Shown one piece after another: positions 63,192 through 64,000 of a stretch of 64,000 nucleotides of DNA. The stretch covers positions 44,045,941-44,109,940 of the forward strand of contig OW203763.1 of NCBI GenBank assembly GCA_934045905.1. The letters run 5' to 3'. A program made the position numbers and the translations under genes. The notes below the pieces were generated by a model, which did not search any database, was not told the origin of the DNA, and saw nothing but the letters and a program-made list of their open reading frames with translations. The number at the start of each line of letters is the position of its first letter. Position 1 is the stretch's first letter. This DNA comes from Leuctra nigra (taxonomy: Eukaryota; Arthropoda; Insecta; Plecoptera; Leuctridae).

Positions 63192-64000
63192 ACTTTTATT
63201 TATTTATTTATTTTATTCAGCAGTATAGTGCACAAACATTGTTTGCATTAACATTGTCATAGTATGAGAAAAAATAGTACATACTTATAGTGATATAATG
63301 TACATGAAAGATAACCTAAGAACACATGATAGTTATAATACATTTAAAATACGTAATTATCGATCATAGATCAAGTCATTCAGATATTCATCAGTGCTAA
63401 AATATTGCTTTCCCTTCAACATTGTTTTTAGAGAAGTCTTGAAGGATTTTGTCGTGGCGGATTGCCTTATGGAGAGTGGCAGTTTATTGTACAGTCGCCG
63501 ACCTTCCTGAAGTAAACCCTTATAGGATAGCTGAAGCCTGGAGAGCTCGTGGCTGAGATTCCCCGCTCCTCGGGTGTTGTGGTCGTGGATTGAGCTCGGA
63601 GTTCTGAAGAGAGAAAAATTTGTTCGCGCGAACATGCACATTTCCAGGATGTATAGGCAGGGAACTGTTAAAACTTGAAGGTCTTTAAACAGTTGTCTGC
63701 ATGGTTCCCTAGGTTTGCGTTACATCATAAAGCGTATTATTCGTTTCTGGACGACAAATACCTTCCTGCTTGCAGATGCAGCACCCCAGAAAATAATGCC
63801 GTAGAGAAGGAGAGACTGGACCATGGCGAAGTAAGCGGCCCTGACACTGGGGGTATGGCATTGCCTTGCCAGTGTTCTAATAGCGAATCCAGCCCGGGAC
63901 AATCTCCCCACTAGCTCCGTGATATGGGGCGTCCAGTTTAACTGATTGTCCAGTCTAATGCCCAGAAACTTAGTGCTGGAAGTAGTTGGTATGGAGGCGG
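63192..64000 (-). pseudogene. CR1/Jockey-type LINE C-terminal part and 3' end, running off the window
   Basis: From the right edge: TKFLGIRLDNQLNWTPHITE, GFAIRTLARQCHTPSVRAAY, SLLLYGIIFWGAASASRKVF, one in-frame TAA after IIRFMM, then PREPCRQLFKDLQVLTVPCL, SIHDHNTRGAGNLSHELSRL and GRRLYNKLPLSIRQSATTKS to the stop at 63357. The 3' UTR of ~165 bp ends in (AAAT)n at about 63192-63210. Related to the fragment at 7126-7610. Apart from the single stop it is well preserved. Confidence 0.85.

Noticed and set aside
1..64000. tRNA or rRNA genes
   Set aside because: I looked for cloverleaf-type A and B box pairs and rRNA-like blocks. The only B-box-like string (GGGTCGACC in the SINE) lacks a convincing cloverleaf.

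Overview
This window looks like intergenic DNA from an AT-rich invertebrate nuclear genome, most probably an arthropod and possibly an insect. The evidence is GT-AG bounded exon pieces, an insect-like RpS28 copy, and a mix of Penelope-like elements (PLE), P-element, pogo, RTE, CR1/Jockey-type and RNase H-bearing LINE remains. The species cannot be named from the sequence. I see no intact multi-exon host gene, no tRNA or rRNA, and nothing bacterial. Almost every recognisable coding stretch is a transposable-element remnant or a short shard of a host gene, with stops, frameshifts or missing neighbours.

The dominant repeat is a ~435-bp SINE-like element, present in about 18 full or partial copies. 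It starts near CGACGGCTGCCACC and ends in TAAACC..TAATCTAATCT. All copies I found lie on the + strand. Its last ~50 bp closely match the 3' end of the RNase H-bearing LINE at 57.5-61.6 kb, so the two look like a SINE and the LINE that moves it.

Layout. 0-6 kb: SINE copies, two exon-like shards, and a 1.1-kb DNA transposon (1093-2193) with TTTA duplications and one-sided subterminal repeats. 6-12 kb: PLE and LINE fragments on the minus strand and a two-exon piece with a BED zinc finger. 12-18 kb: an hnRNP-like RRM pseudogene, two well-bounded exons of an unknown gene, and a broken macro-domain/SGNH ORF. 18-24.4 kb: a second and third PLE, an LTR with broken gag, and a P-element transposase C-terminus. 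25-32 kb: a 71-bp minisatellite, an intronless RpS28 copy and hairpins. 32-39.8 kb: two SINEs, a LINE endonuclease split by a mariner-type MITE, a pogo transposase with a C-terminal PHD-like finger, and an RTE element whose 5' part is inverted and which is split by the 3' end of the RNase H LINE.

40-49.5 kb: Helitron-like and TTAA-flanked elements, CR1/Jockey fragments (one with a 2A-like motif before its endonuclease), and an inverted repeat with a hammerhead-like core. 50.1-52.9 kb: a 2.75-kb element with ~690-bp terminal inverted repeats. 53-57 kb: local duplications carrying the SINE tail. 57.5-61.6 kb: the best-preserved LINE, interrupted by a Helitron-like insertion. 62-64 kb: a SINE and fragments of a CR1/Jockey LINE that runs off the right edge.

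Nothing here is organised as an operon or pathway. The genes do not work together; the main relationships are parasitic (SINE on LINE) and stratigraphic (nested insertions).
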